From RHLJ01 sp048058975 (lineage in GTDB: Bacteria > Bacteroidota > Rhodothermia > Balneolales > Balneolaceae), in assembly GCA_048058975.1 (NCBI GenBank), contig JBLLNP010000002.1:124001-188000 (forward strand): 64,000 nt of DNA, in the 5' to 3' direction. The notes beneath the pieces were generated by a model, which did no database searches, had not been told where the DNA came from, and saw nothing but the letters and a program-made list of their open reading frames with translations. Positions 63,142 through 64,000 of this stretch are shown in pieces. Position numbers and translations under genes: made by a program. Position 1 is the first letter of the stretch. The number at the start of each line of letters is the position of its first letter.

Positions 63142-64000
63142 ATGCAAAACATAATCTTTTTCTCATTAGCGGCTGGAGTTATCGCTCTTCTTTTTACCGC
63201 GCTAAAATCTTCCTGGGTTACCAAACAGGAAGTAGGTACCGAAAGAATGGGGCGTATCGCAGACAGTATTGCTGCCGGCGCCATGGCGTTTCTGAAGGCG
63301 GAATATCGTGTTCTTTCGATATTTGTAATTGTAGTAGCTGTAATTTTAGCTGTAAGCGCAGATGCCGTAACCTCAAGCTGGATGGTTGCAATCTCATTTA
63401 TTGTTGGAGCGATATGTTCCGGCCTGGCAGGTTTCATCGGTATGAAAGTTGCTACCAAAGCAAATGTTAGAACTACCAACGCTGCCCGTGAAAGCTTAGG
63501 TAAAGGACTTGAAGTTGCTTTCGCAGGTGGATCTGTAATGGGACTTGGGGTTGTAGGTCTTGGAGTTCTGGGACTTTCCGGCTTATTCCTGTTGTTTTCA
63601 ACTATTTTTGGTATTGAAGGTGCAGACGCTGTAAATAAAGTTTTGGCTGTAGTTACAGGTTTTTCTTTCGGAGCTTCTTCGATAGCACTTTTTGCACGTG
63701 TTGGTGGTGGTATCTACACTAAAGCTGCTGATGTTGGAGCTGATCTTGTAGGTAAAGTAGAAGCAGGTATTCCTGAGGATCACCCGCTAAACCCAGCTAC
63801 GATTGCTGATAACGTTGGTGATAACGTTGGTGATGTCGCTGGTATGGGTGCTGACCTCTTCGAATCTTATGTAGGTTCAATCATAGGTACCATGGTATTA
63901 GGTGCGGCATTTATGACAGCAACCTCATGGAGCGATGATTTTGGTGGTTTGTCTGCCGTACTACTTCCACTAGTACTTGCAGGAACGGGTATTATCACTT
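63142..64000 (+). CDS. hppA: Membrane-bound pyrophosphatase (V-type H+/Na+-PPase), 3'-truncated by window edge
   Basis: 286 codons are visible from ATG 63142, with CGGAG upstream. Multiple membrane helices and the substrate-binding loop GGIYTKAADVGADLVGK, then DNVGDNVGDVAGMGADLFESY, are hallmarks. It couples pyrophosphate hydrolysis to H+ or Na+ pumping. The residues that decide K+ dependence and ion choice lie beyond the window. It opens 45 bp after pth. Confidence 0.95.
   Translation, partial: MQNIIFFSLAAGVIALLFTALKSSWVTKQEVGTERMGRIADSIAAGAMAFLKAEYRVLSIFVIVVAVILAVSADAVTSSWMVAISFIVGAICSGLAGFIGMKVATKANVRTTNAARESLGKGLEVAFAGGSVMGLGVVGLGVLGLSGLFLLFSTIFGIEGADAVNKVLAVVTGFSFGASSIALFARVGGGIYTKAADVGADLVGKVEAGIPEDHPLNPATIADNVGDNVGDVAGMGADLFESYVGSIIGTMVLGAAFMTATSWSDDFGGLSAVLLPLVLAGTGIIT

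Overview
The window looks like chromosomal DNA of a Bacteroidota/Balneolota-type bacterium (Balneola, Gracilimonas and Rhodohalobacter are the comparison I have in mind; this is inference). The pointers are a type IX secretion sorting domain with the NYPNPFNPST signature at 31260-31520, Bacteroidota-type families (DUF3078, DUF3667, DUF2851, a membrane-anchored TPR/helix-turn-helix regulator, a TonB-dependent receptor), a TTG-N20-TAnnTTTG promoter before the tRNA gene, moderate G+C, and many lipoproteins. No rRNA, phage, insertion sequence or CRISPR array is visible.

Layout. 1-6684: the end of a VPS10-like beta-propeller protein, an ABC-F ATPase and a large propeller lipoprotein. 6797-15999: a + strand run of a BatA/VWA membrane protein, a small membrane protein, HflX, a CBS protein, a giant TPR protein and AroA. 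16035-19376: heat-shock block with a small lipoprotein, Hsp20 behind a near-perfect sigma-54 promoter, and DnaK with a terminator. 19762-28464: a 58-residue protein, a lipid-anchored TPR/HTH regulator, TsaD, a bile-acid-symporter-family protein, an acyltransferase, a Cu/Zn superoxide dismutase lipoprotein, and an ArsR/SdpI/hydrolase operon under a palindromic operator. 28551-31520: a T9SS-exported CotH-domain protein. 31655-36326: an orphan secreted protein, glycyl-tRNA synthetase, aspartate-semialdehyde dehydrogenase and small unknown genes.

36585-43988 is the most unusual part. A 1399-residue lamin-tail-domain exoprotein gene is followed by an AT-rich, oppositely oriented NACHT (STAND) NTPase gene of the kind seen in bacterial NLR-like antiphage systems. 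Beyond the NTPase gene lies a second, diverged copy (126/141 identical) of the last 141 bp of the exoprotein gene. The immune-type gene is therefore sandwiched between two versions of one gene end, which suggests acquisition by recombination at that gene end. A 28-bp terminator-like direct repeat also brackets the exoprotein gene.

44053-64000: a TonB receptor, a glutamine amidotransferase, a DPP IV-type peptidase, PhoH, a TrmH-family methyltransferase, an ALDH7-type dehydrogenase, small DUF genes, a PLP decarboxylase, a tandem DUF3078 pair (one frameshifted in an A7 tract), a phosphoribosyltransferase, YtxH/DUF2851 genes, tRNA-Gln, the prs-rplY-pth cluster and the start of a membrane pyrophosphatase.

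Intergenic DNA is rich in hairpin repeats of several families. These are GC-rich ~125-bp elements (three copies), ATTCC/GGAAT hairpins (three clear copies), AATTARGAAT-word nested hairpins, and one TGCCAC...GTGGCA element. They occur in convergent, divergent and co-directional gaps, so they are not simply terminators.
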